A DNA stretch of 64,000 nucleotides, from the NCBI GenBank assembly GCA_000697665.1, contig KL197717.1, positions 352,761-416,760 on the forward strand. Direction: 5' to 3'. Below are positions 63,331 to 64,000 of the stretch, piece after piece. This DNA is from Jaapia argillacea MUCL 33604 (taxonomy: Eukaryota > Basidiomycota > Agaricomycetes > Jaapiales > Jaapiaceae). The notes beneath the pieces are model-generated. The model was not told where the DNA came from, ran no database searches, and saw only the letters and a list, made by a program, of their open reading frames with translations. Every line of letters begins with the position of its first letter. The stretch's first letter is position 1. The position numbers and the translations under genes are program-made.

Positions 63331-64000
63331 ATGAACGCCCCAACCCAGAATCCGAATGGCGTCTTCCTCGGAAACTCCTCAACCATCATCTTCGCCTTCT
63401 TGATCGCATTTCTCGCCCTCTTTGGCGCATTCATGGTCATTGGATCCTTGTTTCATTATGTAAGGCTTGGTCGGCAGGGATGGCCAGCTGATTTTGACCA
63501 TCCATACGAAAGGGATGGGTGGAGAGATGAACCTCGCTTGTACGAGGTTTGGGTGAAGGAGTATAGTGGGAGTGCTGTTGATTGGGAGAGGCTCAATGTG
63601 TGTTGCAACTTTGATATTATCTTGTTGCTCGCCTGACTCGTGTCCTACCACGCCAATAGCCCATCTCTGCACGAATGCTTGACACGGAGGGTCAGCCCTC
63701 TGTGCATTCTCCTGCAGGTAGTAGTACCCACCAACCTCCCTTATCGCGCGCGTTCTGGAGATCGAGAGATTCAGATGCGCGACGACACGAGGTGGAAGTA
63801 GGCAAGTCACGGGAGCAAGAGCCATATACACCCCTTCACACAGCTGAAGTCATTATGCTCCTTGCTTTGCCATCCCACCAACATCCTCGAAACGTCATTC
63901 CATACGATGACACGGCGACGTGTCCCGACGCCGGTGCTATCGAACGAGGAGCCGCTTTCGCGACGGAATTCGTTCTTGGAAGGACATATGTTCCTTATCA
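63331..64000 (+). CDS. Hypothetical single-helix membrane protein, 3' end beyond the window
   Basis: Exon 1 (63331-63597) starts MNAPTQNPNGVFLGNSS and has one strong membrane helix, TIIFAFLIAFLALFGAFMVI, followed by FHYVRLGRQGWPADF and acidic-basic segments ending in VKEYSGSAVDWERLN. A phase-0 intron (63598-63659) leads to exon 2, which begins PISARMLDTEGQPSVHSPAG and includes VIMLLALPSHQHPRNVIPYD. It is open to the window edge. The short Asn-rich lumenal N-terminus and long cytosolic part suggest a type III or type I membrane protein. I do not recognise the family. Nothing links it to the duplicated block beside it. Confidence 0.7.

Overview
The window looks like nuclear DNA of a filamentous basidiomycete, most likely an Agaricomycete. 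Nearly every recognisable gene is split by short introns of about 50 to 70 bases with GT..AG (rarely GC..AG) ends. The proteins include families typical of that group: a WW-like hypothetical with a membrane-protein-type N-terminus, F-box-like proteins, degenerate kinase-like proteins, and repeat-built multi-pass membrane proteins. No bacterial operons, rRNA, convincing tRNA or CRISPR array were seen.

Positions 1-42,700 are mostly ordinary housekeeping genes. In order they are: a truncated WW-like hypothetical (-); a mahogunin-type RING E3 ligase (+); a 3.2 kb stretch without a resolved gene; a basic hypothetical (+); the mitochondrial ribosome-assembly GTPase MTG1 (+); a small four-helix membrane protein (-); a mitochondrial TPR protein of the TTC19/Mgr3 type (+); SEC62 (-); a hypothetical (+); mitoribosomal protein mL59 (+); an unresolved hypothetical (-); a large PH-domain protein whose PH fold is split by a disordered insert (+); protein phosphatase 1 (+); an F-box/LRR-like protein (-); autophagy scaffold ATG11 (+); an MFS sugar transporter (+) behind a promoter rich in CreA/Mig1-type sites; and a Pfk26-type 6-phosphofructo-2-kinase whose phosphatase domain has lost the catalytic histidine (+). 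The last two belong to sugar metabolism. MTG1, mL59 and the TPR protein are mitochondrial. Apart from that the neighbours share no obvious pathway.

Positions 42,900-63,000 are different. This is a 20 kb block of locally duplicated genes from three families: kinase-like proteins (K, - strand), MFS transporters (M, - strand) and multi-pass membrane proteins built from an internal repeat (T, + strand). The order is K-A, M-A, T-A, K remnant, T-B, LINE fragment, K-B, T relic, M-B, T relic, M-C. M-B and M-C sit in two tandem units of about 4 kb that also share their flanks. T-A and T-B sit in another tandem pair, with the broken 3' end of a K gene left between them. A 5'-truncated LINE of about 410 bp entered only one copy and has a 12-bp target duplication; the other copy preserves the empty site. 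This co-duplicating K/M/T module is the most unusual feature of the window. Its joint function is unknown. The window ends inside a further hypothetical single-helix membrane protein gene (+).
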